From contig OY987298.1 in NCBI GenBank assembly GCA_963920635.1, forward strand, positions 118,162,035-118,226,034: a DNA stretch of 64,000 nucleotides. Reading direction: 5' to 3'. The position numbers were made by a program, and so were the translations under genes. Positions within the stretch are counted from its first letter, which is position 1. Every line of letters starts with the position of its first letter. This document shows, piece by piece, positions 56,456 through 64,000 of the stretch. The notes beneath the pieces are model-generated. The model did no database searches and was not told the DNA's origin. It saw nothing but the letters and a program-made list of their open reading frames with translations. The DNA is from Pseudeuparius sepicola (lineage: Eukaryota > Arthropoda > Insecta > Coleoptera > Anthribidae).

Positions 56456-59030
56456 AAGGCGACAGGCGACAATACTGTAAGAGATCTTCGTACACTTTTG
56501 ATTTCAAGAAACCATCTAAGCAGAAACGTACAAAATAAGCATTTTGTATGATTCAGGTGACGATGATTTCGTAAAATAGCGGTCAGTGTGAACAACACTA
56601 TAATACAAAAGTCTGCACAAAGGTCTACAATTACAACCCATTCCTTGACCGGGCTAAAAAGTAAAAAACTTGTAGGTATTATTATTAACTGTTTACATTG
56701 AATTCCCGGTGTAGTAGGTTCGCCGAGTGAACTATATAATATATAGGGCTATCTAACTTCCAAAACGGGGGTAACATTCCACCTGAACTTGGGCTTTTAG
56801 GAGATTAATGTCGGTACCTCTCTGACCGGTTGGACCGCATTGTTTACCGCCTATGCATTGTCCTAGATTTATTCGGATATCCGGCCGGTGGGACAATAAA
56901 TGCGAATTGTTATTGGTTAATCTAGGGACGTTCGCTGCAGATGCTGCTCCAAATGAATTCCCTTGCGGGGGGGGGGGGGGGGGCACCACAGGGTCGTCCC
57001 GACGCGGCCGTTACTGGCAAATGGGCAAGAAAACTGCACTTCGCGATGGGTTGGAGTGGTGGTGAATTGCTCTTTAGGTGCAATGCGGAGGTGCTCTTTG
57101 GTAGATGGCGAAGTGGACGGCCATTGACGTCCGCTTTGGAAGCGTAGATGAGAGCGCATTTCAAAAAAAGTTTGTTTTAATTCAGTTTTTGACTATTTCG
57201 ATTTTTTTGTTAATTTCTTGTCACTAAAAACTGGATTTATTCAAACCTGGACCAACACTATATTAAAGACCTGCGCCACAGCCGACTCTAGGAGAAGCCC
57301 TGAAGTAAAGAAAACTGGCAACAAGGGATGCGGGTCCACGTTGCGTATCCTGACACTCCCTGTCAGTTGGTTTTACAAGAAATTTACCAGAATTAATTTG
57401 GGTAGTGCGGGTAGTGCTATCGTCGTCATTTTGCTACGACGAAGCAGTGTGTCTCTGGGTGGAAACAGACAGCCCGAAGTGCTGGCGACACCTTTTTTAT
57501 AAATTTGTTTTGTTTGTGCAAAAGTGAAACATTTCTATAAAAGTTCGAAGTGAAGAATCGTTCCTTTACAATTTCAAGCCTCAAGATGCTTAGAACCGTC
57601 CAGAGAAGCTAGAACTTAGTTATCTATATACCTAGCTGTAAGTCAAATCGTAATAATAACTTGAAGTAGCTAGGTTTTCTTTGCTTGACGTCAAGCGGTC
57701 AACTTGTATTCGCTTTCCGAAGGAAGAAAATTTAAGAATAAAATGATTAAGGGCCAATATAGACAAACTCAAGTATCCTTTAAAATTAAAGGAGCTTTCT
57801 AAAAATCCAACCATTGTTTAGTATTATTGCAAAAGATTCTTTACCTAATGATAAAGTCAAAAGATAATTTAGTTAAATGTATTATGAAATTGATCCTAAC
57901 TGTCATTTCAATCACAAGAGATTTTTCTTTTTCACAACATGCTGTTCTCTGTTCTCTTGTTTGTATTTTTATGAAAACTTAACCGTATAAGGGAAGATTA
58001 GGTAATTACCATTTGCCTGATGGCGCACTTTGCGAAAAATTCTCACAAAAATTCGACTTACAACAAAATGTTGTCCCCTCTATTTGCCCAAATGTACCAT
58101 ATTATTTTTCGAAAATGTACCTATCCACACCAGGAATCGTACTTATTATAAATACTTATACTTCTGTGTATATTTTGTTACTTGTTACTGCTTTTATTGT
58201 CTGTTAAACCAACGTACCTACTTACTTAGGTGCCCAATTATTGAAACAAAGTTCACAAATGTATTTAATTATAATTAAAAAGGGGGTTGAACATTTATTA
58301 GATAAGATAAACTAAGCCAAAGTGCAGACTGCTCTATACTGCATAGACCCGTTGAACCGTCCCACTGCGGCGTTGCCACATGTTTGCACAGGGCTTGTAA
58401 GCTTGAGAAGGTTGTGCCTGTGCATACCGCTGTTTCAAGCAATCGCCATTGCCGCCACACGACGGAAAAAATCGGCAGGGTGGTTTAATGTTAAAAACAC
58501 AATTGTTACAGAACATGTTATAAAATAAAACATGCACATGTGTCTGTTACAAGGTATTTAATATCCAAAATAAAAGAAAATGCTTGTTGGTTATGTCCCT
58601 TTAATTTGACAAGTTTACATGGCACTTTTCCATACATTTTCTTAAGAAAAACGAGTTTAAAAAGCAAGCAAGAGTATTAATGGTAATTTTTGGTTTGCAA
58701 TGAAGTCCATGGTTAGTAGTTGTAGTGAGGTAAGTATAGAACCATTGACTGACGTATTTATATATCAGTCAACAATAGAACGCATTAGCTTTTTAGTTTT
58801 TTCTTTATATAGTGGACAAATGGTTCGCTTTGACTTTAAACAAATTTTCCTAATTTCATTCTTCCCTACGTTACAAAATACTGTTCCAGAATACAATATC
58901 TAGAATTCTCGCTTCTTCAACTGGTTGATGAGATCATCCCATAACTCCAAAATAGTGTTTAAATATAGTAGTTAAGCAAAGCGGGCATCAGGACAGTGAC
59001 GTCACGGCCTCAGCCGCTACGTGGCAGATG
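56456..59030. other. Noncoding with two GC-rich islands
   Basis: 56800-57160 is a GC-rich island with an 18-bp G run at about 56967-56984. 58290-58480 is a second island (CCCACTGCGGCGTTGCCACA). Several open frames cross on both strands without domains. Candidate conserved noncoding or regulatory sequence; the rest is AT-rich. Confidence 0.4.
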
Positions 59031-59036
59031 TTTATT

Positions 59037-59137
59037 TCCGACAGGTGAGGACTTGCATTTTGACCTGGCGTGACCCCCGGGAGGTTATTAACCTTTTCCG
59101 ACAGGTGCAGACTTGCATTTTGACCTGACGTAACCCC
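59037..59137 (+). repeat. Direct repeats near the element's left end
   Basis: Two ~41-bp copies with a 60-bp period (59037-59077, 59097-59137): TTCCGACAGGTG, GACTTGCATTTTGACCTG, CGT(G/A)ACCCC. A third, partial echo (TTGACCTCGATAGGTTATTA) follows. They sit just upstream of the first gene of the virus-like element and may be subterminal repeats or a promoter. Confidence 0.6.
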
Positions 59138-59269
59138 GGACGGGACTTGACCTCGATAGGTTATTAAGAATTGTTATGACATGTTCAGCTCCCCCTCTCT
59201 ACCACTAGGTTAGGATGTAAGGTGGTCCGTTCTAGCTGGAGAACTCAGTTTAGTTTGAAAGCAGACAAC

Positions 59270-59581
59270 ATGGATCTACAAGCAATCAACAAGTTGACGT
59301 GCCTCAATCGGAAATCCAGCATCAAGTTGGCGGAATTACCGCAAGATTTGTCATTGAAAATATATTCAGGCAAGCTGGTGAAGACAAAATTCGGGGAATG
59401 CGTCTTACTGGAATTGGAGGAGAATGTTGTATTCCTACCGCAGAGAGTCACGGTAGCATTCAAGCCACACTTGGAGGATTTCTCATCTGAAAGATATTCC
59501 CTCGTGTTTAAGGGACAACTCAACACAGGAAAGCATTATCCAGCGAATCAGTTTGAGATTGTAGAAAATAAAAATATTTAA
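59270..59581 (+). CDS. Small protein of virus-like element, possible OB fold
   Basis: 103 aa. The ATG at 59270 is preferred over the in-frame GTG at 59222 because it opens the conserved-looking part. The centre LKIYSGKLVKTKFGECVLLE followed by LEENVVFLPQRV, and a later YSLVFKGQL strand, suggests a run of beta strands like an OB-fold or similar nucleic-acid-binding domain. Similar small proteins accompany this kind of integrase/ATPase element in arthropods, as far as I recall. A replication or ssDNA-binding role is a guess. AATAAA overlaps the end of the gene (59569-59574). No TATA box at the usual distance. Confidence 0.55.
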   Translation: MDLQAINKLTCLNRKSSIKLAELPQDLSLKIYSGKLVKTKFGECVLLELEENVVFLPQRVTVAFKPHLEDFSSERYSLVFKGQLNTGKHYPANQFEIVENKNI

Positions 59582-59629
59582 ATGGAAATATTTTTTTATT
59601 TATTAAACCTAAATCTGTTACTAGCGTTG

Positions 59630-60055
59630 ATGAAACGTTAACGAAGGCGTCAACGAAACGTCAACGAAACGTCGACGAAACGTGGACGAAACGTCGACGA
59701 ACGTCGATGAAACGTCGACGAAACGTCAACGAACGTCGACGAAACGTTGACGGACGTCGACGAAACGTCGAGGAAACGTTAACGAAACGTCAACGAAACG
59801 TCGACGAACGTCGACGAAACGTCAACGAAACGTCGACGAAACGTTGACGGACGTCGACGAAACGTTAACGAAACGTCAACGAAACGTCGACGAACGTCGA
59901 CGAAACGTCAACGAAACGTCGACGAAACGTTGACGGACGTCGACGAAACGTCGACGAAGCGTCGACGAAACGTTAACGAAACGTTAACGAACGTCGATGG
60001 AACGTCGACGGAACGTCAACGAAACGTTGACGAAAAGTCAACGAAACTTCAGAAA
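59630..60055 (+). repeat. CpG-rich minisatellite of ACGTCGACGAA units
   Basis: About 420 bp of tandem 9- to 11-bp units, mainly ACGTCGACGAA with variants ACGTCAACGAA, ACGTTAACGAA, ACGTTGACGG and the shorter CGACGAACGT. Higher-order blocks recur (for example around 59780-59850 and 59870-59940). Many units contain the palindrome CGTCGACG (SalI-like GTCGAC). It separates the 103-aa gene from the convergent 233-aa gene. Confidence 0.9.
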
Positions 60056-60102
60056 AGTGAATGTTGAAAATAAAACAATATATTTACGTTAATAATGTTT
60101 AT

Positions 60103-60804
60103 TTATCTGTGAGTTGATAAGAACAAAATTGTCTTCTTATAATCCTTCACTTTGGTAGATGGCCAGTGACCGGAGTCTGGTCCACAATCCCATCCTAAAA
60201 GAGCTTTTGGGTTTACCTTATATTTTCTTACGTTTTCTTCCAACCAATTCAAGATTCTTAAATGATTTTTGTTTTTAGATGGTTGAAACTTATATGATAA
60301 TTTCATAGCAGTTAAAGCTTCAACAAATATTTTTAAATTTTTATGTTTCGCTAAGTAGGCAGCTTGACATATAAAAGCATCACAGCAATCTTCCAATCCC
60401 TTGTAGTTTTTTATTATGTTTTTCACTGGATAAGAGTCCTCCAAATAGTATAGATTAAAATTTGATATTAAGCTAAAAACGTGTACTTTATATGCAATGC
60501 TATCTTCCAGGCAATGATCCTTCATAAGCTTTTCGACTGTGGTAAAATTCATTTCTTCAATATTTTCTTGATCACAAATGTTGATTATGATCTTAATATA
60601 ATTATCAATTTTTCGCTTCTTTTCCAACATTAGGCAACACTCCGCAACACTACATGCTCCTTCAGCAACTTCTGTGAAGCTTTCATTCGGTATTATAAAA
60701 TCTGGTTTACCAAGCAAATATATTAATTTTTCACCACTACAGGAACGGTTGTACACTTTTTGAGAAGCAACGTATGCATCTACTTCAATTTTAATGAAAT
60801 CCAT
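60103..60804 (-). CDS. Unknown 233-aa protein of virus-like element
   Basis: ATG at 60804, stop at 60103. The only leftward gene of the block, divergent from the ATPase and convergent with the 103-aa gene across the minisatellite. The sequence is mostly predicted helix, Lys-rich, with eight or more Cys (CSVAECCLM, GLEDCCDAFICQAAYLAKHK) and a distinctive C-terminal LLGWDCGPDSGHWPS. No signal peptide or membrane segment. I recognise no family. The compact helical, Cys-rich nature would fit a regulator or a host-interaction factor, but that is inference. A TATA box stands 35-42 bp upstream, and an AATAAA follows about 10 bp after the stop. Confidence 0.7.
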   Translation of the reverse strand: MDFIKIEVDAYVASQKVYNRSCSGEKLIYLLGKPDFIIPNESFTEVAEGACSVAECCLMLEKKRKIDNYIKIIINICDQENIEEMNFTTVEKLMKDHCLEDSIAYKVHVFSLISNFNLYYLEDSYPVKNIIKNYKGLEDCCDAFICQAAYLAKHKNLKIFVEALTAMKLSYKFQPSKNKNHLRILNWLEENVRKYKVNPKALLGWDCGPDSGHWPSTKVKDYKKTILFLSTHR

Positions 60805-60838
60805 TATTACTTTACTATTGTATTAAATTTGTCTACCG

Positions 60839-60846
60839 TATATATA
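60839..60846 (-). promoter_or_regulatory. TATA box of the 233-aa gene
   Basis: TATATATA (palindromic), 42 bp from its far edge to the ATG at 60804. It is half of a 214-bp divergent promoter region shared with the ATPase gene. Confidence 0.65.
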
Positions 60847-60972
60847 GATCTATGCGGCTGCTCCCTCCAATCTTGCCCCCACTAGTTAGTATAATATTTG
60901 CTTACGTAAGTATGAACTTCACAGTTTGATTATTAAAGAGCGGTAAGTTAAACCCCCACCATAAAAAGATAG

Positions 60973-60980
60973 TATAAATA
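60973..60980 (+). promoter_or_regulatory. TATA box of the ATPase gene
   Basis: TATAAATA, 45 bp before the ATG at 61018. A start site about 30 bp downstream would fall after the first in-frame ATG (60988), which argues for 61018 as the true start. Confidence 0.7.
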
Positions 60981-61017
60981 GGTACGTATGTATACAGTGA
61001 CTTCAAACATCATTAAA

Positions 61018-61707
61018 ATGCGACAACAACAGCAAAGGACTTTACCCATTGAAAATTTGGATATTGCAGATGCAGGACATCACCAAAAATCTAAACATGG
61101 TGAACTACTTCCAAATTCTATTAGAGCAATTTTTTGCGGACCGAGTAACTGTGGTAAAACCAATGCCCTTCTTAGTCTTATATTCAGTGAAAATGGTCTT
61201 AAATTTGAGAATATATATGTATACAGTAAATCGCTATTCCAACCAAAATATCAACTATTACAAAATGTCTTAGAAAAGGTTGGTGATAAAATTAAATATT
61301 TTCCATTCAAAGCTAACGATGATGTTATTGATCCATCGGAGGCTCTGGAAAATTCTGTTTTTATTTTTGACGATGTAGCTTGCGACAAGCAAGATAAAAT
61401 ACGAGAATTCTATTCAATGGGTCGTCACAAAAGTATTGATGTAACATATCTTTGTCAAACCTATTCAAAGATACCTAAACAGTTGATACGAGATAACTGC
61501 AACATGATTGTGCTTTTTAAGCAAGATGATATCAATTTAAGGCATGTATATGACGAGCATGTAACTCCAGATTTAACTTATGAACAATTTAAGGATTTGT
61601 GTCATCGATGTTGGAGTGATTCTTACGGAACATTAGTAATCGTTAAGGATTTTGGGTTGAATACCGGACGATATAGAAGTGGTTTCGATAAGTATATAAA
61701 GCTGTAA
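61018..61707 (+). CDS. A32/FtsK-like DNA-packaging ATPase
   Basis: 229 aa from ATG 61018 (an upstream in-frame ATG at 60988 lies above the expected transcription start). Walker A GPSNCGKT at 41-48, preceded by a beta strand (IRAIFC). Walker B SVFIFDDV at 113-120, with the acidic pair 118-119. Later the RHKSIDVTYLCQTYSKIPKQ segment supplies the sensor-like Gln-Thr, and RDNCNMIVLFKQDD follows. These are the hallmarks of the pox A32-type/FtsK-HerA packaging ATPases of Polintons, adintoviruses and large DNA viruses, which pump the genome into the capsid. About the usual length for Polinton ATPases. It is followed after 27 bp by the next gene, whose TATA box lies inside the last codons of this one. 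Confidence 0.85.
   Translation: MRQQQQRTLPIENLDIADAGHHQKSKHGELLPNSIRAIFCGPSNCGKTNALLSLIFSENGLKFENIYVYSKSLFQPKYQLLQNVLEKVGDKIKYFPFKANDDVIDPSEALENSVFIFDDVACDKQDKIREFYSMGRHKSIDVTYLCQTYSKIPKQLIRDNCNMIVLFKQDDINLRHVYDEHVTPDLTYEQFKDLCHRCWSDSYGTLVIVKDFGLNTGRYRSGFDKYIKL
61693..61700 (+). promoter_or_regulatory. TATA box of the 352-aa gene
   Basis: TATATAAA within the final codons of the ATPase gene, 42 bp before the ATG at 61735. Confidence 0.65.
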
Positions 61708-61734
61708 GTTAGTGTCATAAGTTAATTTGGAAAG

Positions 61735-62793
61735 ATGCCGCTAACATCGCAAGATCAAATTGCAAATGCGCAACGCGCGAAGAAAATTAGAGAACTCACA
61801 CGCTCGATTAGAAAAAAATATACTGCGTTAAAATTAGGGAGACTTGAAGAAGATGAGTCGCTCGAGAAAGTTTTTAAGCCAGTAACAAAATCTTTAGAAA
61901 AAATGATAAAATCCAAGAATGAAAATGATATCAAACTAGAACCTAAAGAAGAAGAAGATGAGGATGATAATATTGATTTAGATAAACAAACAAAATTAAT
62001 ACAAGATGGAATTGAAGATAGAATCAACAAAAAGCTTGATGCGCTGAAGTTGGGCATTAATAAATTACAGGGATCGTTTACACTACCCGAGAGTCATTGG
62101 GAAAATTCTAATGAACCCAATCCGGGAAACGTTGTTGAAGAAGATGATGATAATGATATGTCGAACTACCCTCAGGATGTTATAGACGAATACCTAGAAT
62201 CTTATCCGGAAATACTAAGACCATATATCCGTGAACATGGGGACAAGTCATCTAAAATTGATAAGGTATACGGACCTGTTTACGATGCTTCTAAATCAAA
62301 ATGGATACTGGGAAGAAAATTTATTGACTTTGATAAGCCTACAGGAGACATACTCGTTGATGGGTTGTATCGGTTTCCGGGTACAGAAGGACTTTACAAT
62401 TTAATTTTTTATGATGATCCACAGTGCAACCTTGAAGACAGAAAAAATTATAAAAAGATTTTAACTTTAACTAGTGTCCACCTCAACTCAGCGGGTAAAT
62501 TAAAAGGTTCAAATCGATTTAAATATAGGGATATTATCAAGCCTCTAGTTAGAGGTGAACAAGAAACTGAAATACCTAAACCTAAAACACGTTCACAATC
62601 GACGGCATGTGGTACCGGCATGAACCTTACCTACAATAAAAAGCCTATAGAATTCGTTTATTGGGATGATGTAAATGAGTTGATAGATAGATTAAGGCTC
62701 CTCGTAGCCTCTAAACAAGCTGGAAACACCTCTCACGATAATGAAATTGTTGCTATTATTAATGAGTTAACAGAAGCTAACATTATTCGCTAA
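61735..62793 (+). CDS. Conserved virus-like-element protein, 352 aa
   Basis: No enzymatic motif. Residues 1-60 are basic and helical (IRELTRSIRKKYTALKLGRL). About 70-125 is an acidic, coiled-coil-prone linker (EPKEEEDEDDNIDLDKQTKL). About 175-240 is a globular block with VYGPVYDASKSKWILGRKFI and a GTEGLYNLIFYDDP motif. The C-terminal ~45 residues (FVYWDDVNELIDRLRLLVAS, then GNTSHDNEIVAIINEL) form a conserved-looking helical tail. I recognise the WMLG/PGLYELIF/RLRLLVAS pattern as a protein family repeated in arthropod genomes beside this type of ATPase and integrase. Its role is unknown; a structural, scaffold or replication-associated role would fit the position. Own TATA box 42 bp upstream. 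Confidence 0.75.
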   Translation: MPLTSQDQIANAQRAKKIRELTRSIRKKYTALKLGRLEEDESLEKVFKPVTKSLEKMIKSKNENDIKLEPKEEEDEDDNIDLDKQTKLIQDGIEDRINKKLDALKLGINKLQGSFTLPESHWENSNEPNPGNVVEEDDDNDMSNYPQDVIDEYLESYPEILRPYIREHGDKSSKIDKVYGPVYDASKSKWILGRKFIDFDKPTGDILVDGLYRFPGTEGLYNLIFYDDPQCNLEDRKNYKKILTLTSVHLNSAGKLKGSNRFKYRDIIKPLVRGEQETEIPKPKTRSQSTACGTGMNLTYNKKPIEFVYWDDVNELIDRLRLLVASKQAGNTSHDNEIVAIINELTEANIIR

Positions 62794-62801
62794 TATAAAT
62801 A
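62794..62801 (+). promoter_or_regulatory. TATA box of the 151-aa gene
   Basis: TATAAATA starting directly after the stop codon of the 352-aa gene, 41 bp before the ATG at 62835. Confidence 0.65.
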
Positions 62802-62834
62802 TAAGGGCGAGCCAAAATTATCATCATATCCACT

Positions 62835-63290
62835 ATGAGTGTCAATAAGTTTGGACAATATTCTAATTCTAAAATTTATTCATCATATTTATCTTCATCG
62901 ATCCATACAAGTAACACTATTTTCGAGTTTACTCCGAATGGTAATATAGATGTAAAGAATTTGAAGATTAGTAATCTTCAAACTCCAAACGAAAATAGTG
63001 ACGCAACAAACAAGCGATATGTTGATCAAACTGTTAATGAAATAAGAACCAAAATTTTCGATTATATTCACAGACAGTTACATAAAATAACTACTGCTAC
63101 GGTACATGAAAATACACTCATCAAAAATTTCAAGGAAGAATTGCATAGTGAAGTAAATAGACTACAATTGTGTATCGAAGAGAAAGATAAAAAGATAGTG
63201 GAACTATCGAATAAAATTGATAATCTAAAACCATTTTACAAATATAATAATGAAAACACAGCACAGCAAAGAAAAAATTCAGTTGGTTAA
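62835..63290 (+). CDS. Coiled-coil protein with tail-fibre-like motif
   Basis: 151 aa. An N-terminal Ser/Tyr-rich segment (SSYLSSSIHTSNTIFEF) is followed by a short repeat-like DVKNLKISNLQTP and NENSDATNKRYVDQTVNEIR. The pattern 'K-I-x-N-L-x-x-P-x-x-x-x-D-A-x-x-K-x-Y-V-D' is the shaft-to-helix motif of many phage tail fibres and viral stalk proteins. Residues ~65-135 then form a coiled coil (LHSEVNRLQLCIEEKDKKIV). Together they suggest a trimeric fibre or stalk on a virion, used for attachment, but this is inferred from motif resemblance only. Own TATA box. The last 41 bp overlap the integrase gene in another frame. Confidence 0.6.
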   Translation: MSVNKFGQYSNSKIYSSYLSSSIHTSNTIFEFTPNGNIDVKNLKISNLQTPNENSDATNKRYVDQTVNEIRTKIFDYIHRQLHKITTATVHENTLIKNFKEELHSEVNRLQLCIEEKDKKIVELSNKIDNLKPFYKYNNENTAQQRKNSVG

Positions 63291-64000
63291 GGAACTACAT
63301 ACACCGGCTAGAAAAAATTATTCTCGCCGGCGAACTATTATCAAAGGATTAGACGATCTATGGCAAGCTGATCTTGCGCAAATGGATCAGTATGCGACAG
63401 TTAATAAAAATTTTAAATTCATATTGGTAGTAATTGATTGTTTTTCAAAATACGTTTGGTGCGAACCGCTGAAATCAAAGTCTGGGGAAGAGGTTACGAA
63501 AGCTTTTACAAATATTCTGAAAAGATCTCACAAACGACAACCTCGAAATCTACAAACTGACCTAGGAAAGGAATTTTACAATACGCATTTTAAGAAACTC
63601 ATGAAACAATTTAATATAAATCATTATAGTTCATTTAGTATTAAAAAAGCTGCAATTGTGGAGAGGGTTATACGCACCCTGAAAGAGAAAATGTTCAAAT
63701 ATTTTACTTTGAATGGTAAATATAAATGGATTGATATGTTACTTTCAATAGTCGACGAATATAATAATAGGAGACATCGTACTATACATATGAAGCCTAA
63801 GGATGTAAATAAGAGTACCGAAAGTCATTTACTTAAAAGTGTTTATAGTCACTCAAAGATTTTTAACAAACCAAAATTTAATGTGGGTGATATGGTGAGA
63901 ATTAGTAAAGCTAAACATATTTTTGAAAAGGGTTATATTCCTAACTGGACGACAGAAGTCTTTAAAATTATTAAAATACAAATAACTAATCCGGTAACGT
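63250..64000 (+). CDS. Retroviral-type DDE integrase, partial
   Basis: Runs from ATG 63250 off the window; 250 codons visible, frame open. Catalytic triad: Asp41 in LWQADL, Asp104 in LQTDLGKEF, Glu138 in AAIVERVIRTLKEKM, with 33 residues between the last two. The core has FKFILVVIDCFSKYVWCEPL typical of rve domains. After it, FNVGDMVRISKAKHIFEKGY and NWTTEVFKI form the C-terminal SH3-like DNA-binding part usual in Polinton-type integrases. No N-terminal zinc-binding HHCC segment is seen. It would join element ends to host DNA. The ATG overlaps the 151-aa gene by 41 bp, and no TATA box stands at the standard distance (only a weak AATAAAAT near 63211), so it may be expressed from the upstream transcript. 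Confidence 0.88.
   Translation, partial: MKTQHSKEKIQLVKELHTPARKNYSRRRTIIKGLDDLWQADLAQMDQYATVNKNFKFILVVIDCFSKYVWCEPLKSKSGEEVTKAFTNILKRSHKRQPRNLQTDLGKEFYNTHFKKLMKQFNINHYSSFSIKKAAIVERVIRTLKEKMFKYFTLNGKYKWIDMLLSIVDEYNNRRHRTIHMKPKDVNKSTESHLLKSVYSHSKIFNKPKFNVGDMVRISKAKHIFEKGYIPNWTTEVFKIIKIQITNPVT

Larger units (their letters stand above)
59037..64000 (+). mobile_element. Virus-like integrating element (Polinton/adintovirus style), partial
   Basis: Compact gene block with packaging ATPase, retroviral-type integrase, coiled-coil fibre-like protein and three further proteins, TATA boxes before most genes and hardly any spacing between the rightward ones. This contrasts with the gene-poor DNA to its left. 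The left limit is set at the direct repeats and is uncertain, since no terminal inverted repeat or target duplication could be matched. The right end is beyond the window. Polintons are expected to encode protein-primed DNA polymerase, protease and two capsid proteins; none is visible here, so they would have to lie to the right or be absent. Confidence 0.75.

Noticed and set aside
56753..57159. Pro/Gly-rich frames around a long G run
   Set aside because: Translation of a homopolymer (polyproline or polyglycine) in a GC island.
59222..59269. GTG-initiated extension of the 103-aa gene
   Set aside because: Non-ATG start, and the added residues show no conserved character.
59245..59526. Minus-strand 93-codon frame over the 103-aa gene
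   Set aside because: Shadow of the plus-strand gene; no start context or features.
60988..61017. Upstream ATG of the packaging ATPase
   Set aside because: It lies only 8 bp past the TATA box, above the expected transcription start; the ATG at 61018 has the same TATA spacing as the other genes.
1..64000. CRISPR arrays, rRNA, bacterial operons, riboswitches
   Set aside because: None seen. Tandem repeats here are minisatellites without spacers, and gene structure is eukaryotic.

Overview
This is an AT-rich, intron- and transposon-dominated stretch of an animal nuclear genome, almost certainly an insect. The evidence is eukaryotic splice signals, an immunoglobulin-domain exon of the arthropod Sidestep type, many short inverted-repeat elements ending in CAGGGTG-type termini with TA duplications, hAT, mariner-like, LINE and Penelope-like elements, a tRNA-derived SINE, and a virus-like integrating element of a kind common in arthropods. 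The order cannot be fixed from the sequence (Hemiptera or Coleoptera would both fit). Nothing bacterial is present: no operons, rRNA, tRNA gene or CRISPR array was found.

Layout. 1-20 kb: gene-poor sequence with hairpin MITEs, a SINE, and one foldback element nested in another (10.0-12.5 kb, carrying a mariner-type transposase N-terminus remnant). A possible terminal exon lies at 16.8 kb (minus) and a dead mariner-like element at 18.9-19.3 kb. 20.2-21.8 kb (minus): the only complete host-type gene, two exons with TATA box, signal peptide and a Ser/Thr/Asn/Pro-rich secreted product of unknown function. 25.5-27.3 kb: a LINE remnant split by a 5'-truncated Penelope-like element with a 12-bp target duplication. 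28.2-29.4 and 30.9-31.9 kb: two internally deleted hAT elements with 8-bp duplications. 34.5-38.6 kb: a Penelope-like retroelement with an 819-codon open frame, 224-bp repeats, a 13-bp target duplication and three hammerhead-ribozyme-like motifs. 40.1-40.5 kb: a near-perfect 354-bp hairpin. 43.7-45.8 kb: a 2.1-kb palindrome with a MITE at its centre. 46.6-48.2 kb: a 1.6-kb inverted-repeat element. 48.2-48.4 kb (minus): a Sidestep-like Ig exon of a host gene whose other exons must be far away. 50.2-50.8 kb (minus): a candidate short spliced transcript. 53.4-55.7 kb: a mariner-like transposon with 0.5-kb inverted repeats and a nearly complete transposase.

59.0-64.0 kb (running off the right edge) is the most interesting part: a virus-like mobile element of Polinton/adintovirus style. 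It carries a small possible OB-fold protein, a CpG-rich minisatellite of ACGTCGACGAA-type units, a divergently transcribed unknown 233-aa protein, an A32/FtsK-like packaging ATPase, a 352-aa conserved protein of unknown role, a 151-aa coiled-coil protein with a tail-fibre-like motif, and a retroviral-type DDE integrase overlapping it. Four genes have TATA boxes at a nearly constant 41-45 bp from the start codon, as expected for individually transcribed viral genes. ATPase, fibre-like protein and integrase together suggest packaging, attachment and integration. No DNA polymerase, protease or recognisable capsid gene is visible in the window, so the class of the element is left open.
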